The position numbers and the translations under genes are program-made. This document shows positions 16,641-24,547 of a stretch of DNA of 37,506 bases, piece by piece. Source of the DNA: Bryobacteraceae bacterium (GTDB lineage: Bacteria > Acidobacteriota > Terriglobia > Bryobacterales > Bryobacteraceae); contig JASIAM010000207.1 of NCBI GenBank assembly GCA_030041985.1, positions 1 to 37,506 on the forward strand, in the 5' to 3' direction. Position 1 is the first letter of the stretch; each line of letters begins with the position of its first letter. The notes beneath the pieces were generated by a model. That model searched no databases and had not been told where the DNA came from. It saw only the letters and a list, made by a program, of their open reading frames with translations.

Positions 16641-16880
16641 GCGCGAAGGCCTCCGGAAATATTATGACAGGGGTGGTTGGGGGCACGCCGCAAAGTTTTA
16701 AACTTTTGGAGTGTTGCGGCGCTGCGGGTGGAGTAAAAGCAAGCTGTCAGCCATCAGCTTTCAGCAATCAGCTCTGCCGCTTTGGGCGATCAGGCACGCT
16801 CCACAAGCTGAAGGCTGAGCACTGATGCTCCAGTTCCAGGTGTGGCGAGTGGCCTCCGCCCCGGTCTTATAATGCCCCTT
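16641..16880. repeat. Intergenic region with AGCTTTCAGC-type inverted repeats
   Basis: This divergent gap between gdhA and the next plus-strand gene holds AGCTGTCAGCCATCAGCTTTCAGCAATCAG-like tandem units at 16742-16775. Imperfect inverted partners lie at 16805-16827 (AAGCTGAAGGCTGAGC). The motif recurs at 6905-6980 and, in a TTATCAGTTTTCAG form, at 34815-34920. I see no RNA gene in it. Confidence 0.55.
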
Positions 16881-17324
16881 ATGGCTAATAAACCTACTTA
16901 CGATGATGCAAACCTGCTCTTACGCCTCTACGAACTGCGGCGTGAGGAGACCATGCGGAAGGCCCGCCAATGGTTTGCTTCCTTTTCCCCGGACAATCCG
17001 GAACATATGCAACAGGTGTCGACTCCCGGTAGCCAGGAGAACGCCTACCTTCGCATGGTGATGAGTTACTGGGATATGGCGGCTTCCTTTGTGACTTCGG
17101 GTGTACTGAACGAGGATTTGTTTTTGCAAAATAGCGGGGAACTGCTATTCGCGTGGGAAAAGGGCCGCCCCGTTATTGAGCGCATGCGGGACCGGATGAA
17201 AAATCCGCAAGCCATGAAAAACATGGAGACCATGGCGACGGCTCTAATCAAGCGGCTGCCTCCGGAAACGTACGAGGCTATGACGGCGCAATTCCGCAGC
17301 GCCGCAAAAGCTACCCAGGCTTAG
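16881..17324 (+). CDS. Conserved small protein, DUF4760-like helical
   Basis: A 147-residue mainly helical protein. It begins with a LRLYELRREETMRKAR helix, has a central WDMAASFVTSGVLNEDLFLQN segment and ends in an amphipathic KRLPPETYEAM stretch. The sequence recalls short acidobacterial proteins annotated as hypothetical or DUF4760-like; I cannot name a function. ATG 16881 gives the most natural N-terminus (MANKPTYDD), though ATG 16872 and 16842 are in frame and no site has a clear ribosome-binding sequence. Its stop overlaps the converging sulfotransferase gene by 4 bases. Confidence 0.7.
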   Translation: MANKPTYDDANLLLRLYELRREETMRKARQWFASFSPDNPEHMQQVSTPGSQENAYLRMVMSYWDMAASFVTSGVLNEDLFLQNSGELLFAWEKGRPVIERMRDRMKNPQAMKNMETMATALIKRLPPETYEAMTAQFRSAAKATQA

Positions 17325-19012
17325 CCGCACGGGGTGGGAGCGGAATCGGCACCTCTCAACTCCGCCAGCAGCGGGTTGAGGCCACTTTCGTACTTCCGCC
17401 AACGCTCGAGCGAGCTGCGAAATAAGGGACGGCGCACCTGCACGGAACTCGCGGTTTTCACTGGCCGCTCGGTCCGGTGGAATTCGATGCAGCGGCCGTC
17501 CCAGGCCAAGCCACAATAGCCGATCAGACGCCGGGCCTGACCTTCCAAATCGCCGATCACATCCTCGTAGGACACATCGAGCACAGCCCCGGGCGGCAGA
17601 ACGGCCCGCCAGTGCGACATGATTTCCGTGTAGGCCCGGTAGTAGCGGCCGAGTTCTCCCAGGTCATAAGTGAACGTAAGGCCTGCCGCGAAAAGTTTCG
17701 AGTAGCAGGACACACACGTATCGATGGGGTGCCGCACGCAATGGATAATCTTTGCATTCGGTAGAATCAGCCGGATCAAACCGATGTAGAGAAAGTTCGT
17801 CAGTGACTTGTCCACGATCAGAACTCGGCCGGGTTCAAGCGCCGGCAAGCCAGCGAGATATGCCTGGCCGAGCTCATGCAACTCATGGCCATCCACAGTG
17901 GAGAGGCACTCCGGATAGGGCGCCGCAGGATCACCGGCGGTCCATGCTCCCGCCATCTTCTCGAGATGTCCCAATTCGCCCGCGGCCTGAATCTCCGGAT
18001 GACTGGCCAGGATCTGCTCGATGAGAGTGGTTCCGGAGCGTGGCATCCCGAGCACGAAAACCGGAATGGGCGAGGGATCGCCCGTTTCGCCCAAGCGATG
18101 CAACAAGCCCCGTCCGAACACGCTCCGAATGCGCTCGAACAGCGCTAGGGCAGCACATTCGTCATAGTGAATCTGCTCGCGCTTCAAGCGATTGCCTTGC
18201 TCGAAGTGCCCAAACGCGCGAGTGTACTCTCCCGCGTCTTCGAGAGCTTTGGCCAAGGCGAAATGCACATACAAGGCGTCGCTAGCGGGAAGATTGCCGT
18301 CGAGCGAAAGACTCTCCAACGCCGCCAGTTCGCTATCGCCGGGGTGGAAAATTTTGATCTGCGCGCGGTGATAGTGGGCTACTGCGTAACCCGGCTGAAT
18401 CGCGATCGCACGGCCGTAGTGCACCATCGCTTCGTCGAACCTGCCCAACACCGTCAGGACATTGCCCAGGTTGTTGTGCCCTTCAGCATAATCCGGCTGA
18501 ATCGCCAAAGCCCGCTGGTAACACGCCGCGGCTTCTGCAAACCTCCCTTCACACTGGCGCGCGTTTCCCAGGTTCGAGAAGCCCTCCGCCAAATCCGGTT
18601 TGAGCGCGAGGGCGCGCTCGTGGCAGGCCGCGGCACCGGCAGCGTTGCCCTGCGCCAGCAGAATATTGCCCAGATTGGTTTGTGTCTCGACCAAACCGGG
18701 CTTGAGCGCCAGCGCCCTTCTGCAGCAGGCGGCGGCCGCGTCCAATTGGTTCTGCGCCCGCAGAACGATGGCCAGATTGGAATGATAGGCGGCCTGGTCC
18801 TCTTTGATGGCGATTGCCTGCCCGATCCATCGGGCGGCAGCCTCGTGATTCCCGCGCTGGAATTCGATCATGCCCAGTAAATGGAGGCTATCGGCATGGC
18901 GGCCATCGAGCGCCAGAATTTGCCGGTAAATCAACTCTGCCTCGCTCAGCCGCCCGGCCCGATGGTGGCCCAGCGCCTCAGCCAGAGCGTGCGCCGTCAG
19001 AAACTTAGACAT
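17321..19012 (-). CDS. TPR-repeat sulfotransferase
   Basis: A 563-residue fusion. Residues 8-215 carry about six tetratricopeptide repeats with repeated (A)LA(L/I)(K/Q)P(D/G) helices. Residues 315-550 form a PAPS-dependent sulfotransferase domain: the phosphosulfate loop GMPRSGTTLIEQ begins at 322, and the 3'-phosphate region follows around IHCVRHPIDTCVSCY. The family (Sulfotransfer_3) moves a sulfuryl group from PAPS to an acceptor; TPR-fused members are frequent in environmental bacteria, but the acceptor is unknown here (protein tyrosine, glycan or lipid). No signal peptide is seen, so action in the cytoplasm is expected. No PAPS synthesis genes lie in the window. Confidence 0.9.
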   Translation of the reverse strand: MSKFLTAHALAEALGHHRAGRLSEAELIYRQILALDGRHADSLHLLGMIEFQRGNHEAAARWIGQAIAIKEDQAAYHSNLAIVLRAQNQLDAAAACCRRALALKPGLVETQTNLGNILLAQGNAAGAAACHERALALKPDLAEGFSNLGNARQCEGRFAEAAACYQRALAIQPDYAEGHNNLGNVLTVLGRFDEAMVHYGRAIAIQPGYAVAHYHRAQIKIFHPGDSELAALESLSLDGNLPASDALYVHFALAKALEDAGEYTRAFGHFEQGNRLKREQIHYDECAALALFERIRSVFGRGLLHRLGETGDPSPIPVFVLGMPRSGTTLIEQILASHPEIQAAGELGHLEKMAGAWTAGDPAAPYPECLSTVDGHELHELGQAYLAGLPALEPGRVLIVDKSLTNFLYIGLIRLILPNAKIIHCVRHPIDTCVSCYSKLFAAGLTFTYDLGELGRYYRAYTEIMSHWRAVLPPGAVLDVSYEDVIGDLEGQARRLIGYCGLAWDGRCIEFHRTERPVKTASSVQVRRPLFRSSLERWRKYESGLNPLLAELRGADSAPTPCG

Positions 19013-19433
19013 TTGCTTTCATCTGTAGGCCCGTATTTATGGTGCTTCTGGAATCAGCATCCTTTCCGGGTTTTTCCTTTGTTCAGCTCTGATCGAGATG
19101 CGTGGACCTATAGTTTGACGAAGTTTTTGATATTTCAGTGGGGAATCCTCCGAAAGATAACAGCCCTCTCCGGCGGCGTGCGCCGCACATCGAAATGGCC
19201 GTGATTTAAAAGTATGCCGCCGCTAGTTCTTTAGATCGGATTTTCGCCGAACACTTATTGATTTGAAATGTGCTTTTTGAGCGTAGCGCTGTACATCGAG
19301 ACCTGCGAGCGGCGGGCCGTCATGATTGTGTGCGGCTGCGCGAAGTTGATGTGCTCACTGCAAAGGATGGCTTCGGGGAATTAAAGGGCGGACGGCTTGT
19401 GGAGCTTGCTGGGCGCGGAACGACCTGTAAACT
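19013..19433. other. Intergenic region of about 420 bases with a possible decayed fragment
   Basis: There is no intact gene here. A perfect palindrome GCGGCG-TG-CGCCGC lies at 19173-19186, upstream of the sulfotransferase gene. On the plus strand, 19283-19378 reads as a short open stretch (ALYIETCERRAVMIV, ending at a TAA) that looks like part of a LytTR DNA-binding domain. It has no start signal and no complete domain, so if real it is a remnant. Confidence 0.35.
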
Positions 19434-20114
19434 CTACGCGGCTGGAAATCTTACTGCTACACCTGTTCCGGGGCCCGATTCCTGCTCTACCGTACCGCCG
19501 AGCTGTCTGGCAAGGACCTGGACGATTTCTAAACCCGAGGCCTCGGTTGGCGCCGTACGGTCCGTGCCGCAACCTACGCCGTTATCCCGGACCGTGAGAT
19601 CGAGATGTGCGGGTTTGGTCTCTCGAAAGCCAACATGCACGTTCCCGCTCCGCTCTCCGGGGAAGGCATGTTTAAAGGTATTGGTCAGTAACTCGTTGAG
19701 GATGAGGGCGCAAGGGATCGCCCGCGAAACGTTTAAGCGGATCGGGCTGGCGTCGATGGCGACGGAGATCTTTCCGCGTCCGTTGTCGTATGCCGTGGAG
19801 ACTTCGTGCACCAGGTCCTTAACGCAATCGCCAAAATCGATCTGATCGAAGTTATTGCTGGCATACAGATGTTCCTGCACGAGGGCCATGGCGCGCACGC
19901 GGGATAGAGTATCCTCAAGGGCAAGCTTAGCCTCTGGGGCGGAGGCAGTATTGGCCTTCATATTCAGCAAGCTGCTAATCACGGCAAGATTGTTCTTAAC
20001 CCTATGATGAATCTCGCTGACCAAAACGCCCCGTTCCTCAGCCTGCATCCCCGGATTTAACAAGCAGATCTCCTCCAAAACATCGCAGTGCGCCAGCCCC
20101 CGCCAAATTTTCAC
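19434..20114 (-). CDS. Histidine kinase of the HisKA_2 type, no input domain
   Basis: A 226-residue kinase core. The dimerisation/phospho-acceptor helix reads SEIHHRVKNNLAVISSLL, with His37 as the likely acceptor. The ATP-binding domain has the N box LILNELLTNTFKHAF, the G1-like DNGVGCG, and a G2-like GTGVAVRFP at the end. Such kinases normally carry PAS, GAF or receiver domains at the N-terminus; here only about 30 residues precede the core, and no membrane segment is seen. It is therefore a soluble, stand-alone kinase that needs another protein for signal input. No response regulator is adjacent. It lies downstream of the CHAT-sigma gene pair on the same strand, 366 bases away. Confidence 0.9.
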   Translation of the reverse strand: MKIWRGLAHCDVLEEICLLNPGMQAEERGVLVSEIHHRVKNNLAVISSLLNMKANTASAPEAKLALEDTLSRVRAMALVQEHLYASNNFDQIDFGDCVKDLVHEVSTAYDNGRGKISVAIDASPIRLNVSRAIPCALILNELLTNTFKHAFPGERSGNVHVGFRETKPAHLDLTVRDNGVGCGTDRTAPTEASGLEIVQVLARQLGGTVEQESGPGTGVAVRFPAA

Positions 20115-20480
20115 GCTCCAAATGATTTTGAGACATTTTAATCTGTTTTCGGGTAGTACCCGGGCCGGAGTCCCATCCCCGCAGCCGCGCGTGTGGTACC
20201 CGCATTAGCTCTTGCAGCGGCAAGACATCGGGTGACACGGCACCCACAAAAAACCACAGGGAGAGTCGCTCGGAGCCGGGCGAAACCCACCTACGCAAAA
20301 GTACTGCTTGGTTGTAGGCGCTACTTGCTGAATTGCTCAATTCCAACGGCGGCCTCGCCAGCTTGCTTGCTGCGCAACCCGAAAGGACTAAAGGACATTA
20401 ATCAATGATCGGCCTCAGCTTACTACTCTCTCTCTTCCATTTCACCGCAAGAAGTTCATCCGAAGCCGAACCCGTTATTA
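20115..20480. other. Intergenic region with many potential stem-loops
   Basis: This 366-base gap between the sigma factor gene and the kinase gene has no convincing gene. It holds a perfect inverted repeat CGGGTA-G-TACCCG (20150-20162), 36 bases upstream of the kinase start. Further possible stems on the plus strand are GGGTG/CACCC (about 20230-20245), GGG-CGAAA-CCC (about 20278-20290), CCTAC/GTAGG (about 20291-20320), AATTG-CT-CAATT (about 20333-20344) and GGCG-GCCT-CGCC (about 20348-20360). The density suggests a structured RNA or leader, but I cannot match a known family. Confidence 0.4.
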
Positions 20481-21071
20481 TCATTTTTGAATAATCGCGC
20501 CGCCTGTCACCGTGTTGTGGACGGCATCCTGCAGTCGTGCTTTAGCCCTGGTCTTCAGTAAATCGAACTGACGTTTCGATAACCCCATTTCCCGTTGAAT
20601 CCGCTCGGGGGATTGCTCCTCCAGATAGAAACGTATGAGGATTTCTCTATCTTTCTGGCGCATTTCCCCGAGCACTTGCCTCATGATCTCGATCTTCTGC
20701 CGGGAAGCCATTGTATCTTCGGGCGTTGGCTCCATTGCCGGCAGGAAATGGAGGCTTGCAACGTCAGCCGAAGTTTCGCGTTTTCGAATGATCAGGGAGA
20801 TTTCCAGATTTAACTGCCTGTAGAGGATCGTCCGCACAAAACCCATCAGGCGGTTCGGCTCCCGCAATTCTCCGCTGCGGATGGCTTCAACAATGATTAA
20901 GAATAAATCATGGAGTTTATCTTCGACGTCGGCGGCGTTGTTGAGGCGGCGCCTGAGAAAGAACCGTGCTCCGCTTTCCAGATCTTTGTACAGGATTGCG
21001 GCGGCATCCTGATCGCCGGCTTTGATTCGATCTACTATCTCCGCCCATTCCGTCGGACTCCTATTTTCCAC
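20481..21071 (-). CDS. RNA polymerase ECF-type sigma factor
   Basis: A 196-residue sigma-70 family protein of ECF build. Region 2 lies at about 20-95 (FFLRRRLNNAADVEDKLHDLF and GFVRTILYRQLNL). Region 4 is a helix-turn-helix at about 130-185 (MRQKDREILIRFYLEEQ, then SPERIQREMGLSKRQFDLLKTRAK). Regions 1 and 3 are absent, as in all ECF factors. It directs RNA polymerase to a small set of promoters when released by its anti-sigma factor. It lies 100 bases downstream of the CHAT protease gene on the same strand, and the only anti-sigma-like gene in the window is on the other side of that protease gene. Confidence 0.92.
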   Translation of the reverse strand: MENRSPTEWAEIVDRIKAGDQDAAAILYKDLESGARFFLRRRLNNAADVEDKLHDLFLIIVEAIRSGELREPNRLMGFVRTILYRQLNLEISLIIRKRETSADVASLHFLPAMEPTPEDTMASRQKIEIMRQVLGEMRQKDREILIRFYLEEQSPERIQREMGLSKRQFDLLKTRAKARLQDAVHNTVTGGAIIQK

Positions 21072-21171
21072 GGAAAATTGCTTCCTTTCTCACTCCAGCC
21101 GCTGGAAGCAGTTATGATTCGGTGTTTGGGATGCTAGTGCCACTGTACCACTGCGTGGTGGAAAGGCAGGC

Positions 21172-23610
21172 TTAATTTCTGCCCGTACAAAAGTATGTGG
21201 CCCAATAGAAGGGTTTGGATCGCCAGTCCCCGGCAGAGAGGGCGGCAAGTTGTGCAGCGCGCAGCGCCTCTGCAACCGATCGCATGCGAATGGAATCTCC
21301 GGGATTCGATAAGTGGTTATAGAAAGTTTCGATAAATGCCCCGCTGTCGGCATCGGTAATCTCCCAGTGCGTAGCCACCACCGTATGTGCGCCTGCGGCT
21401 AGCCATGCCCGTGCCATACCCATAACGCCAGCGCCCGGACGAATCGGACCATAGCCGGAGCCGCAGGCATCCAAAATTACCAGATCAGTGGCAGCGGGGG
21501 TAGCCGCAATATCGGTGGTACTCAGAATCTCCAGAGGGCCTTCCGGCTGGATTGACAATGCGATGGCGCTGAAGGCAAAGCTCTCGGGGGCAACCAGGTG
21601 GGCAGCGATATGCACCACCGCGGCACCGGCAGGGAGAGAGGCCATCACGTTTTGTCTGGTGGCATCGCGGCCTTCGAGAATACTCGTTTGATACCCGCGG
21701 GCCCGCCAAATTGCAGCCGATTTCTCGATTTCCCGTCCGCTGCCCCCCAGCCTTGCCAGTTCGAGGCCACTGGCCTGAGCGGTGTGGAAAATACGCGTCA
21801 ACCCCGCTCCCGGGCCCGCCTGTGCCTGAAGCCGTGGGTCAGCGCGATTATAGATAGGATCGCCAACTCCCACGAAGCGGCGGTTCGTAACTGCTGGCTT
21901 AGAGTACAGCAACGCCGAATTGTTAGGGACAAATTCGATACTGTGTTCCTCCACCAGGTAATGTGGAGGTCCCGGCACTCCGGGCGGACTGGTTACCAGG
22001 GCCGCAAAAGGCACTCGGGAGAGTTGCCCCTCGGTGCAGAGAATCCAGTGAGGCGTTGCCAGTGTTTTGGCGTCGACCACCCCGAATAACATCGAGTAGA
22101 GCTGCTGGCCTACAGCGGCGGCGTCCGGTTTGTCCCCCTTAATGGAAAGCTCAAACCTGTTGATGATGTCTTCCAGTCGCGAACGGTAGGGAAGTTTGTA
22201 GAGTTGGAACTGACGGGAGGTCAGAACCCACAGGGCAGATGCGGAATCCCCGACATGAAAATACAGATAAAGATCTTCGGGACCCAGGAGTTTCTGGACA
22301 TCGTTGGAAGGCTGTTTCCCGGCCGGCGCCGCTGGTGCCAATGTCCGATTAAGAGCCGCTTCCGAATCGAGTTCGGCCAACCGGACCAGCGTTTGCTGAC
22401 GGGAGGTGTTGTCGGCCGCTGCGGGGTTGTCCAGAAGGTCTGCTTCCAGATGCGATAACTCCGACAACTTCGCGCGGTATTCTTCAGGGACACTCTTGGA
22501 GGAGTCGGATTCCGTCCACAACACTTTCAGGCTGACGCGGCGATTTTCGTCGGCGGCTTGAAATCCCGCTTCCGCGAAGCGCATCTGACCGGTCTGCCAA
22601 TAGAGTTGATTCGCCACGTCAACGAATTCCGAATACACTTCGTCGATTTTGCTTTCACTACTGACGCGAAAAATATCCGCGGGCACGATTTCGGCGCGCC
22701 ATGTTCGCAGTAACTGTAAGCTGATTTCCAAATCGTGGAACGCCTTATACGGTTCGCGCTGTTTTTCGATTTTGCCGCGTTGATAATAGGCGTTCCAAAG
22801 TGCCGCCGGCCCCAGAGGGCGGCCTGCTTGGATGGCTTGATCGAGTAATCCGATAGCGGAGGCAGTATCGCCGCGTGAAACTTTTAATTTTGCGAGAGAA
22901 ATGTAAATGTCATAGAGATGAGGGTCATTTATCGATTTCCCGATGGACAAGGCTTGTGAGAGGGCCTGCTCCGCGGGCCCCGCTGCCGGGTGCTCCCGTT
23001 GGAGATCTCCTAGTTCATTCCAGGCTTCTGCTTCCGCTTGTTTATTTTGGTTTCCTTTCGAGATCTGGATTGCCTGCTGCATCAAGCGGGTTGCCTGTTG
23101 CCAATCGCCCTTCGATGAATCCGCATGGGCCATTTCGATTAGGAACATCGGCTTATAAACCGCCCCGGCCTTGCTGGAGTTGGCTAATCCCTGCTGTGCG
23201 GCTTGAACGGCCGCATCCGATTCGCCCATTTCGTTGTAAAGCGAAGAAAGATTGATGAGGATTACGGACAGGGCTTCTCTATCTCTCGTTTTTGTTGCCA
23301 GGTCTCTCGCTTTGAGGTAGGCGCGAATGGCAGAGCGGTAGCGATAGAGCTGATATTCTGCACTGCCACGATTACTGAGGAACCGTAGAGCGTGGCTTAA
23401 ATCCCGCCGCTGGGTTGCTTCCGCATATCCCTTTTGGTAGATAGGGATGGCGTACGCGTATTCTCCAGCCTGAAACAGGCTCTTTCCTTGCTGGAGTAGC
23501 CGTTGCAAGACGGATGGTTCCTGCCTGGCGAACACAAGAAAGCATAGTGCAAGGACCAAAAGCCGATTGAATACAGAACAAGCGCGGCCTCGGCACCAAC
23601 CTGTTATCAC
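21172..23610 (-). CDS. TPR-CHAT caspase-like protease, exported or membrane-tethered
   Basis: An 812-residue protein. The N-terminus has a hydrophobic segment at about 15-29 (LLVLALCFLVFA) after a short basic stretch, a likely signal peptide or anchor. Residues about 35-330 hold tetratricopeptide-type repeats (for example SLFQAGEYAYAIPIYQKGY and ALSIGKSINDPHLYDIYISLAKL). The C-terminal third, from about 450, is a CHAT domain (C14-like cysteine peptidase of clan CD). The catalytic dyad is visible: His671 in VVHIAAH and Cys716 in VILDACGSG, followed by GMARAWLAAGAHTVVATHW. The dyad is intact, so activity is expected. The substrate is unknown; the neighbouring anti-sigma factor is a candidate by context. 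The gene is divergent from the anti-sigma gene and precedes the ECF sigma gene by 100 bases. Confidence 0.92.
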   Translation of the reverse strand: MITGWCRGRACSVFNRLLVLALCFLVFARQEPSVLQRLLQQGKSLFQAGEYAYAIPIYQKGYAEATQRRDLSHALRFLSNRGSAEYQLYRYRSAIRAYLKARDLATKTRDREALSVILINLSSLYNEMGESDAAVQAAQQGLANSSKAGAVYKPMFLIEMAHADSSKGDWQQATRLMQQAIQISKGNQNKQAEAEAWNELGDLQREHPAAGPAEQALSQALSIGKSINDPHLYDIYISLAKLKVSRGDTASAIGLLDQAIQAGRPLGPAALWNAYYQRGKIEKQREPYKAFHDLEISLQLLRTWRAEIVPADIFRVSSESKIDEVYSEFVDVANQLYWQTGQMRFAEAGFQAADENRRVSLKVLWTESDSSKSVPEEYRAKLSELSHLEADLLDNPAAADNTSRQQTLVRLAELDSEAALNRTLAPAAPAGKQPSNDVQKLLGPEDLYLYFHVGDSASALWVLTSRQFQLYKLPYRSRLEDIINRFELSIKGDKPDAAAVGQQLYSMLFGVVDAKTLATPHWILCTEGQLSRVPFAALVTSPPGVPGPPHYLVEEHSIEFVPNNSALLYSKPAVTNRRFVGVGDPIYNRADPRLQAQAGPGAGLTRIFHTAQASGLELARLGGSGREIEKSAAIWRARGYQTSILEGRDATRQNVMASLPAGAAVVHIAAHLVAPESFAFSAIALSIQPEGPLEILSTTDIAATPAATDLVILDACGSGYGPIRPGAGVMGMARAWLAAGAHTVVATHWEITDADSGAFIETFYNHLSNPGDSIRMRSVAEALRAAQLAALSAGDWRSKPFYWATYFCTGRN

Positions 23611-23844
23611 TTTAGAGCTGTGGCAAAACGCAACATTTTGTCTCTAAATTAATGATTGCTTTTTGCATTAACCCATTGATATCAGTCAATTACCTGGTTT
23701 TTCAAGTACCGGTTGGTACCGTAGCCGGGCACCCCGGTTTCGCGAGTGAAACAGTTTGAACTGACAAATTAAAAGCGAAAATACAGGGGACCCGTGAAAA
23801 TCTCTTCCCGCTCCATGCACTGCAGCTTCAGAGGAGTTCGCAGA
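23611..23844. promoter_or_regulatory. Divergent regulatory region with three tandem hairpins
   Basis: This AT-rich gap separates the CHAT gene from the anti-sigma gene. Three perfect stem-loops follow one another: GTACC-GGTT-GGTAC (23706-23719), CCGGG-CAC-CCCGG (23725-23737) and GTTTC-GCGAGT-GAAAC (23737-23752, sharing one base with the second). They lie 90-140 bases before the anti-sigma start and could be a leader structure or protein-binding sites. No T-run follows them, so a terminator is unlikely. Confidence 0.5.
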
Positions 23845-24513
23845 ATGTTTGGGAAGCTATCAGCGATTATCCGAAATTTCCGGGGATTACGAGCGCCTTC
23901 CAGCGCTCAGGTAAGTGCCCCGGGCTTGCATCCGGGTGATGATCTCCTGGAAGCGTATGTAATGGGGACATTGCAGGGGGACTCTACTCCGGAACTGGAG
24001 GAGCACCTGTTGAGCTGCCATTCGTGCCGCATACGAATGGAGAATGTGGAAAGCTTTGTGCGTATCTTTCGCGAAGCTGCCGGCACAATGGAAATGCGTC
24101 CGGTTCGGGCGGCCAATCAGCCCTGGAATTATCGTTCCCTGGCTTGGGGCCTTGCTATGTCGGCCGCGGTCATGATTGCTCTGGTTGCCACGCGGCACTC
24201 GGGTGTATCTCCCGCGCCTCCTCCAGCCGTGGTTCTTCATCCATTCCGAGGCCCGCAGACACCCATGCATATCCAGTCGGGCATCAATTTTGTGTTGGTT
24301 CTCGACGCGCCGCTGGCATCTTCGGCGCATTCCTATCAAGTGCAGTTCGTAGACGGAGGCGGTCACCCGATTCGCACAGCCAAAGTCGAGGCCCACGACG
24401 ACCGATTGATGCTGGCCAGCGACAGGCTTGCGCATGGCCTCTATTGGGTTCGCGTATACGGATCCTCCATGGATGCCGTTCCGTTAATGGAATACCGGCT
24501 CCAGGTAGAGTGA
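23845..24513 (+). CDS. Zinc-type membrane anti-sigma factor (zf-HC2/ZAS)
   Basis: A 222-residue membrane protein. A cytoplasmic zinc-binding anti-sigma domain at about 29-68 has the HX3CX2C signature (H54, C58, C61 in EEHLLSCHSCR, with H29 a possible fourth ligand). A single membrane helix follows at about 99-116 (LAWGLAMSAAVMIALVA), after which about 100 residues lie outside the inner membrane and look like a beta-rich domain (GINFVLVLDAPLA and GLYWVRVYG). The family holds an ECF sigma factor inactive until cleaved or rearranged. ATG 23845 is chosen because GAGGAG at 23831-23836 sits 8 bases before it; GTG 23794 is an upstream alternative. The ECF partner is probably the factor encoded at 20481-21071. 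Confidence 0.85.
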   Translation: MFGKLSAIIRNFRGLRAPSSAQVSAPGLHPGDDLLEAYVMGTLQGDSTPELEEHLLSCHSCRIRMENVESFVRIFREAAGTMEMRPVRAANQPWNYRSLAWGLAMSAAVMIALVATRHSGVSPAPPPAVVLHPFRGPQTPMHIQSGINFVLVLDAPLASSAHSYQVQFVDGGGHPIRTAKVEAHDDRLMLASDRLAHGLYWVRVYGSSMDAVPLMEYRLQVE

Positions 24514-24547
24514 ATACCCCAAATTTTTTTAAGCAAGGGCAATATTT

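Noticed and set aside
19270-19845. Plus-strand 191-residue frame
   Set aside because: It lies opposite the histidine kinase gene, which has clear domain motifs; the plus frame has low-complexity sequence and no recognised domain.
20230-20330. c-di-GMP-I (GEMM) riboswitch
   Set aside because: ACGCAAA and a GAAA loop are present, but the diagnostic GACGCAAAGCC and GGTAGC-type tetraloop-receptor order are missing.
20193-20408. Plus-strand 71-residue frame in the gap between sigma and kinase genes
   Set aside because: Composition is Arg/Ala-rich with no ribosome-binding site or motif; the stretch looks structured rather than coding.
23611-23793. GEMM-like 3' half near GTAGCCGGG in the divergent region
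   Set aside because: No matching 5' half (GCAAAG) is present; the hairpins are reported only as unassigned inverted repeats.
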